DNA of 64,000 nucleotides from an uncultured Oscillospiraceae bacterium. Its GTDB lineage: Bacteria; Bacillota; Clostridia; Oscillospirales; Oscillospiraceae. Every line of letters begins with the position of its first letter. The first letter of the stretch is position 1. The stretch spans positions 1 to 64,000 of the forward strand of contig CAJTVM010000002.1 in the NCBI GenBank assembly GCA_910579595.1. Reading direction: 5' to 3'. Under the pieces are notes generated by a model. That model was given only the letters and a program-made list of their open reading frames with translations. It did no database searches and was not told the origin of the DNA. Position numbers and translations under genes: made by a program. This document shows positions 42,692 through 51,052 of the stretch, piece by piece.

Positions 42692-44485
42692 ATGATCAAG
42701 AACATGAAGATCAAGAAAAGCCTGATCCTGGGGTTTGGGGTCACCATTGTCGTCTCTGTGCTCATCATCATCGCATCCATCATCCTGATGACCATGCAGA
42801 AGAGCCAGTATACCAGCATCCTTGACAGCTATGTCGGCGCCAACGGTATTGTGTCGGATTGCCGTATCAACTACAACATCGCCGGACGCAGCCTGCGGGA
42901 CGCGGTGCTGGGCGGCAATATGACCTACCTGGACGACGCCCTTTCCAAGATCAGCGATCTGAAGGAGGATCTGTCCAAGCTGGAGAGCGTGTACCCGCTG
43001 AAGGATAGGACCGAGCTGAACGCCTTTGTGGATACGGTGGAGGCGTGGGAGGTCGAGGCCGAGAAGATCGTCAACGTGGCCCGGGGCAATACCGAGGAGA
43101 GCCGCACTGAGGCCGCCGACCTCATTGCCAGCGACTGCTCCCCCAGGCTTCAGGAAGCGGCCACCAAGGGCGACGCCCTGGCCGATAAGCTCCAGAATGA
43201 GCAGGACAAGATCATTGACGAGCAGTCCCTGACCTCCAACATCGCCATCGGCGTGATTGTGGCCGCACTGGTGATCGCCACCATTGTGGTGCTGCGGATA
43301 GCCCTGATTATCATCAAGAGCATCGTGCAGCCTGTGGAGCAGGTTCATGTGGCCCTCAGCGGCTTCAGCGAGGGCAAGCTGGACATCCCCGTAGACTACC
43401 ACAGCACCAGTGAGCTGGGCGAGATGTGCGACGCCCTGCGCACCAGCCAGAACGTCCTCAGCGAGGTTATCAGCGACACCTGCCACCTGCTGGAGGAGAT
43501 GGGGAACGGTAATTTCGATGTGCGTTCCAAGGATACCAATATGTATGTGGGCTCTTTGAGCAGCATTTTGACCTCTGTTCAGACGATCAACCGCAGTTTG
43601 AGCGATGCGTTGACCCAGATCAACCAGAGTGCCGAGCAGGTTTCCGCCGGCGCCGAGCAGGTTTCCACCGGCGCCCAGTCCCTGGCCCAGGGCGCTACCG
43701 AGCAGGCCAGCGCCGTGGAGGAGCTGTCCGCCACCATCGCGGAGATCTCCAACAATTCCCGCAAGAATGCCGAAAACAGCGAGCAGGCCACTGCCCACGC
43801 CACTGACGCCAGCCAGTGCCTCCAGGAGAGTTCCGACTATATGCAGCAGATGGTGTCCGCGATGGAGCGGATTTCCGAGTCCTCCGAGGAGATTGGCAAG
43901 ATCATCGACACCATCGAGAACATCGCTTTCCAGACCAACATCCTGGCCCTGAATGCCGCCGTGGAAGCCGCCCGGGCTGGTTCCGCCGGCAAGGGCTTCG
44001 CCGTGGTTGCCGACGAGGTGCGCAACCTGGCCTCCAAGTCCGATCAGGCCGCCAAGGCCACTAAGGATCTCATTGACCGCTCCATCAACTCCGTAAAGGA
44101 CGGCAGCGAGATTGTTAAGAAGGTGTCCGAGGCCCTGGATGCTACCAGCCAGCGCGCCGGCCTGGTAATGGACTCTGTCCAGGAGATCACCAAGGCCGCC
44201 GAGGAGGAGTCCGAGGCCATTGCCCAGGTGACCGAGGGCATCGACCAGATCAGCTCTGTGGTGCAGACCAACTCCGCCACCAGCGAGGAGTCCGCCGCCG
44301 CCAGCGAGCAGCTGTCCAGCCAGGCCGCGCTGATGAAGGAGCTGCTCAGCCGCTTCAAGTTGCGCCAGGACGGTTTTTCGCCCAAGCCCCAGCACGCTTA
44401 CAGCGCTGTTTCCTCCGCCCCCTCCTATGATGACGGCGGATATGATGCCGGGAGCGATGCTTCCAGCGTGTTCAGCAAGTATTAA
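42692..44485 (+). CDS. Methyl-accepting chemotaxis protein
   Basis: The 597-residue receptor has a membrane helix at about 11-34, an extracellular four-helix-type sensor (about 35-185), a second helix (about 187-209), a HAMP region, and a long signalling coiled coil. The tip is [38 protein letters not shown] (near residues 408-450). It should relay ligand state to CheA through CheV/CheW. Several Glu/Gln pairs in the flanking helices are candidate CheD/CheR sites. The C-terminus has no NWETF tether. AGGAGGAAAG precedes the ATG. Confidence 0.94.
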   Translation: MIKNMKIKKSLILGFGVTIVVSVLIIIASIILMTMQKSQYTSILDSYVGANGIVSDCRINYNIAGRSLRDAVLGGNMTYLDDALSKISDLKEDLSKLESVYPLKDRTELNAFVDTVEAWEVEAEKIVNVARGNTEESRTEAADLIASDCSPRLQEAATKGDALADKLQNEQDKIIDEQSLTSNIAIGVIVAALVIATIVVLRIALIIIKSIVQPVEQVHVALSGFSEGKLDIPVDYHSTSELGEMCDALRTSQNVLSEVISDTCHLLEEMGNGNFDVRSKDTNMYVGSLSSILTSVQTINRSLSDALTQINQSAEQVSAGAEQVSTGAQSLAQGATEQASAVEELSATIAEISNNSRKNAENSEQATAHATDASQCLQESSDYMQQMVSAMERISESSEEIGKIIDTIENIAFQTNILALNAAVEAARAGSAGKGFAVVADEVRNLASKSDQAAKATKDLIDRSINSVKDGSEIVKKVSEALDATSQRAGLVMDSVQEITKAAEEESEAIAQVTEGIDQISSVVQTNSATSEESAAASEQLSSQAALMKELLSRFKLRQDGFSPKPQHAYSAVSSAPSYDDGGYDAGSDASSVFSKY

Positions 44486-44503
44486 AAACAAATAGCGAAG
44501 GTT

Positions 44504-44540
44504 GCCAGGAGGCGGCAACGTGCTGCCTCCTGGCTTCTTT
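44504..44540 (+). terminator. Terminator after chemoreceptor, followed by a second hairpin
   Basis: A perfect 10-bp stem (44504-44513 with 44525-44534) is followed by TTCTTT. A second hairpin (about 44549-44576, GGCAA with TTGCC and ACCGC with GCGGT) and another T-rich stretch follow before the FtsA-like gene. Confidence 0.75.
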
Positions 44541-44604
44541 GATGTGAGGCAAGACCGCCATTTTGCGGTGTTGCCTGATGCTTTTTCCAGAGAGGAGCGA
44601 ACCT

Positions 44605-46590
44605 ATGGCAGAGTTAAAGGCACAGGAGAAGGATCTGATCTATGCCTTGGATATCGGTACGCGCAGCATCGTGGGCGTTGTGGGCCGTCCGGTGGGTGAC
44701 CGGCTGAAGGTGCTCGACGTGGAGCTGGCTGAGCACGGCAAGCGGGCCATGATGGACGGTCAGATCGACGACATCCGCCAGGTGGGCGCGTTGGCCAGAT
44801 CGGTGACGGAGCGGCTGGAGAGCCGCCTTGGCGTGCGCTTCAGCCGGGTGTGCGTGGCCGCCGCCGGGCGTGCCCTGCGCACCCAGATGGGCTCGTTTAC
44901 CCTGGAGCTGCCCGAAGAACAGTCTATTGACGCCGAGCAGATCGGCGCCCTGGAGGCCGGGGCGGTGTCCGCTGCCGAGGCGGAGCTTCGCAGCGATGGC
45001 GAAACCCGGCGGCAGATGTTCCTGGTGGGCTACACTGTGGCTCAGTACCGCCTGGATAACTATCCCCTCTCCAATCTGCAATACCATACCGGGCGCAAGG
45101 TGGAGGCCGATGTGGTGGCCACCTTCCTCCCCGGCGAGGTGGTGGAGAGCCTGTATGCCGCCATGCGCGAAGCTGGATTGCAGGTGGCCAGCATGACGCT
45201 GGAGCCCATCGCCGCGATGAACGCCGCCATCCCTTCCGAGCTGCGCCTGCTGAATCTTGCGCTGGTGGACATCGGCGCGGGTACCACCGATATCGCGCTG
45301 TGCCGGGAGGGCAGCGTGGTAGGCTACACCATGGCCACCGTGGCCGGGGATGAAATCACCGAGGCAATCATGCGCTCCTATCTGGTGGACTTCAAAACCG
45401 CCGAGGAGATCAAGCGCCGCCTGGGTGAGGACGAGGAGGCCATCAAGTGCCGCAACATCCTGGGCCAGGATCAGCGCGTGGCCGCTGATGAGGTATCCAA
45501 GGTCATCCAGGAACCCATGGACCGGCTGGCGGAGGCCATCAACAAGCAGATTTTGAGCGTCAACGGCGCCGCGCCCTCCGCCGTTTTCCTGGCGGGCGGC
45601 GGCAGCAAGCTGCGGGGCCTGCGGGAACGGGTGGCGGAAAAGCTGGAGATGGACGAGAACCGGGTGGCTATCGCCGGGAATAACTTTGGGTTGTCTGTGT
45701 TCTCCGACACCGTGGAGCTGGAGCGTCCGGAGTACGCCACTCCCCTGGGCATCGCCATTTCGGCGGGCCTGGGGCTGCTCAACGACAGCTATGTGGTGAT
45801 GCTCAACGGGCAAAGCGCCAAGCTGTTCCGCAACGGTGTGCTCACCCTCCGGGACATTCTGCTGATGAACGGCTATACCTATGGGGATATGGTGGGCAAA
45901 ACCGGCAAAAACCTGAACCTCACTGTGGATGGCAAACGGGTGGTGCTCCGGGGCGAGCCCGCCGTGCCCGCCGTGCTGCGGGTGAACGATGAGGAAGCCG
46001 CTCTGTCTGCTGTAATCCATGCCGGGGATCGCATCCGGTTTGTCCCGGCCCGCCACGGCGAGGCGGCTCACCGCACCCTGGGTGAGCTGCTGGGACCCGA
46101 TTTTTCCGGCCAGGTGCTGGTCAACAACATCCAGGTGCCCATGGATACCCCGCTGGAGCAAGGGGACGTGGTGTTTACCATGCGCCAGACGGTCCCCGCA
46201 GGAAGCGCTCCGGTACAGGCGGCGGTTCCCGCGGCCACAGCGCCGGTAAAGCCGGTGGCTCCTGCGGCCGCCCCGGCCGCTGCTCCAGTGCAGCCGGCGG
46301 CCTCCGCCCCTGCTGCGCCGGTTTCCGCAGTGCCCCAGCCCACGCCCATCCCGGCGGCGGTGCGGTCCGTGGTGCGCAGCAGCGAGGTGCACCTGATCTT
46401 GAACGGGAAGCCCCTTGACCTGCCCCCCAAAGAGGATGGCAGCCCCTACTATCTGATGGATTTGCTGGAGTATTCCGGCATTGATTTCGAACATTTGGAC
46501 CGCACGGTGCGGCTGGAGGTCAACGGTGTGGAGCGCGGCTTCCAGCACCAGCTGAAGGACCGGGATTCCGTCAGCATCACACTGGCCTGA
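44605..46590 (+). CDS. FtsA-like actin-fold protein with C-terminal extensions
   Basis: The 661-residue protein has an actin/HSP70-type ATPase core of the FtsA/PilM group: phosphate-1 YALDIGTRSIVGVV, a FtsA-specific 1C-like region, phosphate-2 LVDIGAGTTDIAL, and adenosine motif FLAGGGSKLRGL (about residues 320-335). After the core come a small domain (about 425-525; VLRVNDEEAALSAVIHAGDRIRF), an Ala/Pro-rich linker (about 530-580) and a second small domain (about 590-661), both perhaps beta-grasp-like. There is no amphipathic membrane helix at the C-terminus as in FtsA. ATG 44605 follows AGAGGAGCG. The next gene encodes a single-pass membrane protein. Confidence 0.85.
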   Translation: MAELKAQEKDLIYALDIGTRSIVGVVGRPVGDRLKVLDVELAEHGKRAMMDGQIDDIRQVGALARSVTERLESRLGVRFSRVCVAAAGRALRTQMGSFTLELPEEQSIDAEQIGALEAGAVSAAEAELRSDGETRRQMFLVGYTVAQYRLDNYPLSNLQYHTGRKVEADVVATFLPGEVVESLYAAMREAGLQVASMTLEPIAAMNAAIPSELRLLNLALVDIGAGTTDIALCREGSVVGYTMATVAGDEITEAIMRSYLVDFKTAEEIKRRLGEDEEAIKCRNILGQDQRVAADEVSKVIQEPMDRLAEAINKQILSVNGAAPSAVFLAGGGSKLRGLRERVAEKLEMDENRVAIAGNNFGLSVFSDTVELERPEYATPLGIAISAGLGLLNDSYVVMLNGQSAKLFRNGVLTLRDILLMNGYTYGDMVGKTGKNLNLTVDGKRVVLRGEPAVPAVLRVNDEEAALSAVIHAGDRIRFVPARHGEAAHRTLGELLGPDFSGQVLVNNIQVPMDTPLEQGDVVFTMRQTVPAGSAPVQAAVPAATAPVKPVAPAAAPAAAPVQPAASAPAAPVSAVPQPTPIPAAVRSVVRSSEVHLILNGKPLDLPPKEDGSPYYLMDLLEYSGIDFEHLDRTVRLEVNGVERGFQHQLKDRDSVSITLA

Positions 46591-46617
46591 TTGAAAAGAT
46601 GCAAGAGGTGTTAGCCT

Positions 46618-47787
46618 ATGCCTTTCGGAAAACCAAAGGAGCCAAAGGCTCCAAAGGAGAAAAAAGAAAAAAAACCTAAGCCCCCCAAGAAGGAAAAGCC
46701 CCCGAAGAAGGCCAAACCGCCGAAGAAGCAAAAGCCGCCGAAAAAGCCCAAGAAGGGGCAGCAGCCGCCTGCCGAGGGGGAAGAACTGGGCCTGGAACAG
46801 GAGCAGAAGAAAAAGCCCATTATCCTGCTGCTGATCCCAATTGCACTGATCGCTGTGGCGGCGGTGGTGGTGTTCTTTTTTGTGCTGCCCCATCTGCGCG
46901 GGGATGGCGGGGATGACCCGGCAACGGTGGAGACGGAGGAGCCTGTGCCGCCAGAGCTTCCCGAGGAGCTGATGGTGGGTGATGTATCCGTCCCCGGCAT
47001 GACGCTGGAGGCGGACGAGAGCGGCGCCCAGGCCGTGCTGGCCAAGACCGTGACCTATACTTACACCAACCTGAACGATGCGGGCAAGGTGGCGGAGACC
47101 TATGTGGGCCAGCTGCGTGGCGCTGATCCCGGATTTTCCATCGTGGATGAGGAGCTTGTGCGCCAGACGGAGAAACCCGATTTTACCACACCTGAGGGCA
47201 TGGTGCTGATGGCCAGGAACCTGCCAAAGCCCGAGTCCGAGGCGAAGGAAACCCCCGCCCCCACCGAAGCGCCGGAGGACGAAAGCCCGCTGCCGGAGGG
47301 GGAGAGCGCCCCGCCGGAGGAGTCTGAGGATGTTGCCAGCCCGAACCCCGAGGAATCGGCGGAGCCGGTGGAGGAAGCGCCTGATATGGTGATTACGGTG
47401 CGCATCACCTGGTCTGAGGGCCAGTGTGTGGTCACCGCCGACGAGGTGGAGGGCAAGGTCACTTCGCCGCCGTCGAATGGAGCCCCGGGCGTCACGCCCT
47501 CTGTGGGCGTCCGGGAGGCGGAGGATCAGCTGATGGCCATGACCCCGGCGGAGCTGGGACTGCCAGGCGAATCCATGGCGGACTACGAGGTGATGGCGCA
47601 GAACGGCATCGAGATGGTAAATGATGACGAACGGTGCATCCGCATCGATGTGTACAACGGCAGCACCGGCCCGAATCCCTATGAGTTTGTGGGTACTTAC
47701 CTGATAAGCACCAATGGTGCGCATTTGTATCGGCTGAATCCCACGACAAACCAGCTTGAGGAGCTGGACTTTACCCTGAAGCCTTAA
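46618..47787 (+). CDS. Single-pass membrane protein with Lys/Pro-rich cytoplasmic tail
   Basis: The 389-residue protein begins with 47 residues of which I count 22 Lys and 14 Pro, then an acidic patch, a membrane helix (68-90, PIILLLIPIALIAVAAVVVF) and an outer region. The outer part has a Pro/Glu-rich linker (about 200-250) and a C-terminal domain with a fold I do not recognise (YEVMAQNGIEMVNDDERCIRIDVY). Topology with the basic tail inside follows the positive-inside rule. It lies 27 bp after the FtsA-like gene, so the two may interact. The tail could bind acidic partners or nucleic acid; this is speculation. Confidence 0.8.
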   Translation: MPFGKPKEPKAPKEKKEKKPKPPKKEKPPKKAKPPKKQKPPKKPKKGQQPPAEGEELGLEQEQKKKPIILLLIPIALIAVAAVVVFFFVLPHLRGDGGDDPATVETEEPVPPELPEELMVGDVSVPGMTLEADESGAQAVLAKTVTYTYTNLNDAGKVAETYVGQLRGADPGFSIVDEELVRQTEKPDFTTPEGMVLMARNLPKPESEAKETPAPTEAPEDESPLPEGESAPPEESEDVASPNPEESAEPVEEAPDMVITVRITWSEGQCVVTADEVEGKVTSPPSNGAPGVTPSVGVREAEDQLMAMTPAELGLPGESMADYEVMAQNGIEMVNDDERCIRIDVYNGSTGPNPYEFVGTYLISTNGAHLYRLNPTTNQLEELDFTLKP

Positions 47788-47793
47788 CCGATG

Positions 47794-47832
47794 AAGCCCC
47801 GCCGGGAGGAGGAACCTTCCGGCGGGCTTTTT
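47794..47832 (+). terminator. Terminator after Lys/Pro-tailed protein gene
   Basis: A stem of about 11 bp with one bulged C (47794-47805 with 47819-47829) followed by five T. The T-run overlaps the stop codon of the convergent AAA+ gene. Confidence 0.85.
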
Positions 47833-49144
47833 ATGCGGAGACAAGGATCGGGTGCTCCAGGGTGCCCGTGAGGCGCAGGGCGATCCCTTTTTCAGGACGG
47901 GCGGAGTGGGACAGGAGCAGGGGGGTGAGCAGCCCCTCCAGCATGGGAACGGAGGAACGCAGAGAGAGGGCATCCCGTGGAGTGAGGGCGGAGGCAATCA
48001 CAGGATCCACCCAAGCGATGTTCAGTCCGTATTCCCGGCCCAAGGCGGCGATCTGCTTGGCGGTGACGGCTTCCCGGGCACATTGAGCCAGCGGCTGGAA
48101 GCCGATGAGGCCGCTGAACCGTCCGGCAATTTCCCTCAGGACGCCGGAGCGGGTGAGGGCCAGCCGTGCAGTCTCATCCGACTGGAACAGCCGCTGGGCC
48201 AGACTGGCGGGGCCGGGGGGCGGCGAGGGGGGAGGCGGGGATCCCCCGCCCCGGGGAGGGGCGAAGCCCAGGCCGGGCCGGGTATTGCCGGACAGATCCG
48301 TGTTGGTGGTGAACAGAAAGATACAGCGGCGGAAGTCCAGCTCCCGGTTTCCCTGCCCGTCCTCCCGGTGGGCGGTGGAGCGGCCCTCGTCCAGGATGGA
48401 CATGAATATTTTCAGCACTTCCGGATGGGCCTTGTCCAGCTCATCGAACATGAATACAGTGTGTGGCCAGCGGCGTACCGCCTCCAGCACCGGGGGATCA
48501 TCGTACCCCACGTACCCCGGCGGGGCCCCGGTGAGACGGTAGGCCGAGTGGGGTTGGGTAAAGGTGTTCAGCTCCGTCCAGACCAGGCGGAAGCGGTCTG
48601 CCCCGAGGCAGTGGTTCAAGGCAGGGGCGATGGCCTTGCCCAGCTCCGACTTGCCCACGCCGGTGGGGCCGTAGAAGATCAGGGAGAGGGGGCGGAGGGG
48701 TTCCCGCTTGCAGACATGGCCCCACAGCTTGAAGGCGGCAGCCTCCACCGCGCTCTCCTGGCCCAGTACCCGCCCGCCAAGCTCCCGACGCAGGCGGGAA
48801 TGGAGATCGGCGGCGTCCGGGCGGAGGGCGGCGGCGTCCGCGTCCAGCCCCCGCAGACAGTCCGCCATGGCGTCGAAATCGGGATAACGCTGAACCGTCC
48901 CCCGGGCGAAAAAATTCCGCAGGCGGGGATCGGTGCCGTCATAGGTCACGGCGGGCCGGAAATAGAGCAGATAGTCCCCCTCGTGCCGCCAGAAGCCCAG
49001 CTGGGCCTCTTGGGGACGGCAGCGGGCGGGCAGGCGGCAGGCGGCAAACTCATAGCTGCGGCCCAGGCGGGCGCAGGCGTCCACCCGCTGCTTGAGCTGG
49101 GCGTAGCCGGAGGGGCCGCAGGCGCAGAATTGGGCGAATTCCAG
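47831..49144 (-). CDS. Single-domain Clp/HSP100-type AAA+ ATPase
   Basis: The protein has one AAA+ module like the second module of ClpB/ClpA: Walker A GPTGVGKSELGKA, pore loop GYVGYDD, Walker B FMFDELDKAHPEV, and a sensor region with FLFTTNTDLSG. A Gly/Pro-rich insert (GGGSPPPPSPPPGP) precedes the small C-terminal domain. There is no ClpN domain. Start is uncertain: a GTG at 49084 gives 417 residues but has no ribosome-binding site, whereas AAAGGAGG (49161-49154) is 9 nt before an in-frame CTG at 49144, which gives 437 residues including FCACGPSGY. I give the longer form. Substrate unknown. Confidence 0.75.
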   Translation of the reverse strand: MEFAQFCACGPSGYAQLKQRVDACARLGRSYEFAACRLPARCRPQEAQLGFWRHEGDYLLYFRPAVTYDGTDPRLRNFFARGTVQRYPDFDAMADCLRGLDADAAALRPDAADLHSRLRRELGGRVLGQESAVEAAAFKLWGHVCKREPLRPLSLIFYGPTGVGKSELGKAIAPALNHCLGADRFRLVWTELNTFTQPHSAYRLTGAPPGYVGYDDPPVLEAVRRWPHTVFMFDELDKAHPEVLKIFMSILDEGRSTAHREDGQGNRELDFRRCIFLFTTNTDLSGNTRPGLGFAPPRGGGSPPPPSPPPGPASLAQRLFQSDETARLALTRSGVLREIAGRFSGLIGFQPLAQCAREAVTAKQIAALGREYGLNIAWVDPVIASALTPRDALSLRSSVPMLEGLLTPLLLSHSARPEKGIALRLTGTLEHPILVSA

Positions 49145-49220
49145 GGAGAACCGCCTCCTTTCGGCGTGGTTTCTCCCAATTATAGCCGGAATGCGCGGTG
49201 CTTAAACAATTTGGGCAGGT

Positions 49221-49261
49221 AAAACGGGAAGGGCCCGCAGGCAGCAGGTCCTTCCCGTTTT
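49221..49261 (-). terminator. Bidirectional terminator
   Basis: A 12-bp perfect stem (49221-49232 with 49250-49261) whose arms end in AAAA/TTTT, so either direction has a T-run. It probably ends the MMPL operon, which reads toward it on the minus strand. Confidence 0.8.
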
Positions 49262-49297
49262 ATTCGGTGGATGTTCCGGCGGCGTTTGTTCCAGCGG

Positions 49298-51052
49298 TTA
49301 CTGCTGGGGTTCCACGGAATCCGTGCGCCAGATGAATTTCACCTGGCCGTCCATCTCAGGGCTGATGCCAGAGAAGGAATTGTATTGCTCCGATACCTCC
49401 CGCAGGGTTTCCACCCGGTCCAGCAAGCCGCTCAGGTCGCCGTTGAAGGCGTCCACCAGCTTCTGGATGCCCTCCTCGTTGAACTCCTTCAGGCCGTCGC
49501 TCAGCTCCATGGCCCCGTCCCGCAGCTGGGTCACGCCGTCGATGAGGGCGGGGGCGCTGCCCTTCATGGTCAGAATGCCGTCATAAAGCTGATTTGCTCC
49601 GGCGCTTAAACTGTCGGCCCCGCTTTTCAGCGTCCCAATGCCGTTGTTCAATTCCCCGGCTCCGGCGGCGGATTGGGCCACCCCGGCGGTGTAGCTTTGC
49701 AGGCCCTGGTAGAAGGCGCTGTAGCTGTCCAGGGAGGTTTTCAGCGCCGCCACCTGCTGTCCGGCAGGGGATTCCCCGGCGGATGCGATGACGCCGTCCA
49801 GCACCTGGGCATAGTTCTCGATGGTGAGCTCGGGGGCCTGCACCCCGGCAGCGGCCAGCTGGCTGTTTGCGGTGGCCAGCAGGGTCTGGAACACCTGGGC
49901 CGCGCCCGCATTTAACGTGTCGTTGTTCCCGGCCAGGGCGTTCAGTCCTTGGTTCAAAGCGGCGGCCCCTTCCTGGAGCTGGGCTGCGCCAGCGCTCAAA
50001 TCGCCTGCGCCCTGCTTGAGCTGGGCCGCGCCAGCAGCCAGCTGGTCGATGCCGGATACCAGATCGTTGGAGCGGTCCAACAGGGTGCACAGTCCGTCAT
50101 ACAGCCGGGAAGAGCCGTCCATGAGCTGACCCATGGCGTCGGTGAGTTTGTTCAGATCCTCCTCCAGGCCGTCCAGGCCATCGAAGGAGCCGTTCGCTTC
50201 GCTGCCCAGCTCGTCAAAGATGCCGTTGGCGGCGATGGTGACGGTGGTTTCCAGCTCAAAGTCCGTCACATCGGCGGTAATCTCCACATAATCGGGCAGT
50301 TCCAGTGTGTCTTTGTCCAGGGACAAGCTGTCCTGCAAGCCAGGGAAAGCCAGCCCCGCCACGATGGTGCGGTCGCCATCGTTTACAATCCTGCCGTTGG
50401 TGACGGAGACGTTGGAAAACACGTCGTTATCCAGCAGAAGCCCGGTGAGCATGGCAAAGGGGACGTAGATCTTTTCCTGCTGTCCGTCAATGTCCACCAG
50501 CTCGTACTGGTTGTTGGTGTAGTCAAAGCGGATGGTCACTTTACCGCTTTTCCCCGCCAGGTCATTGGGAGTGATGGGCTGCCCATCCAATGTATAACTC
50601 ACCGCCACAGATACGGGCAGTTCCCGGTCAATTTCACCCTGATAGTAGATATCGTTCCCCGTGGCGTCCCACACGCAGGTGTTGTCCCCGCCCAGGGTGA
50701 AGGTTTCGTCCCCCTTCACATTCCTGATATCGGACAGGGTGCTCACATCATCGATGGTATTGCTGCCCAGGGCATTTTTCACCCAGTCACTGACGATGAT
50801 CTTGTGGACGCTGCCGTCGGCAGAGGCCAGGACGTATACCGTCTCGTCCTTCACGCTGCGGTCCGCATTGGGGTCATAGGAGGAGGTGGCCTTAGGGGCG
50901 GTGTAATCCACCCCGCTGTCCGTGGGGGCGGCGTCCGCCGGGGAATTGGCCTCAGCGGAAACGCCCATGGCATATACCGTGCCGCCCACACCGCCAACGG
51001 CAAGCAGGGCAATCAGTGTAATGGAAAAGAACTTTGCAACCGGCTTTTTCAT
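49298..51052 (-). CDS. Secreted heptad-repeat protein paired with MMPL transporter
   Basis: The 584-residue protein has a signal peptide (MKKPVAKFFSITLIALLAVGG, probable cleavage near residue 35 at VSAEA), an N-terminal beta-rich domain with a proline-rich start, and a C-terminal helical part full of heptads such as AAGAAQLKQGAGDLSAGAAQL and LNNGIGTLKSGADSL (about residues 350-560). This type of helix repeat is known from YhgE/Pip-like and MMPL-associated proteins. The ATG at 51052 overlaps the MMPL stop (ATGA) and follows GGAGG. It probably works outside the membrane with that transporter. Confidence 0.8.
   Translation of the reverse strand: MKKPVAKFFSITLIALLAVGGVGGTVYAMGVSAEANSPADAAPTDSGVDYTAPKATSSYDPNADRSVKDETVYVLASADGSVHKIIVSDWVKNALGSNTIDDVSTLSDIRNVKGDETFTLGGDNTCVWDATGNDIYYQGEIDRELPVSVAVSYTLDGQPITPNDLAGKSGKVTIRFDYTNNQYELVDIDGQQEKIYVPFAMLTGLLLDNDVFSNVSVTNGRIVNDGDRTIVAGLAFPGLQDSLSLDKDTLELPDYVEITADVTDFELETTVTIAANGIFDELGSEANGSFDGLDGLEEDLNKLTDAMGQLMDGSSRLYDGLCTLLDRSNDLVSGIDQLAAGAAQLKQGAGDLSAGAAQLQEGAAALNQGLNALAGNNDTLNAGAAQVFQTLLATANSQLAAAGVQAPELTIENYAQVLDGVIASAGESPAGQQVAALKTSLDSYSAFYQGLQSYTAGVAQSAAGAGELNNGIGTLKSGADSLSAGANQLYDGILTMKGSAPALIDGVTQLRDGAMELSDGLKEFNEEGIQKLVDAFNGDLSGLLDRVETLREVSEQYNSFSGISPEMDGQVKFIWRTDSVEPQQ

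Noticed and set aside
44363..44485. A NWETF-type tether for CheR/CheB at the end of the chemoreceptor
   Set aside because: The C-terminus is Ser/Asp/Tyr-rich and has no such pentapeptide.
44614..47997. An 1127-codon minus-strand open frame opposite the FtsA-like and Lys/Pro-tailed genes
   Set aside because: It shows the same shadow composition, spans two well-supported plus-strand genes and a terminator, and has no domain.
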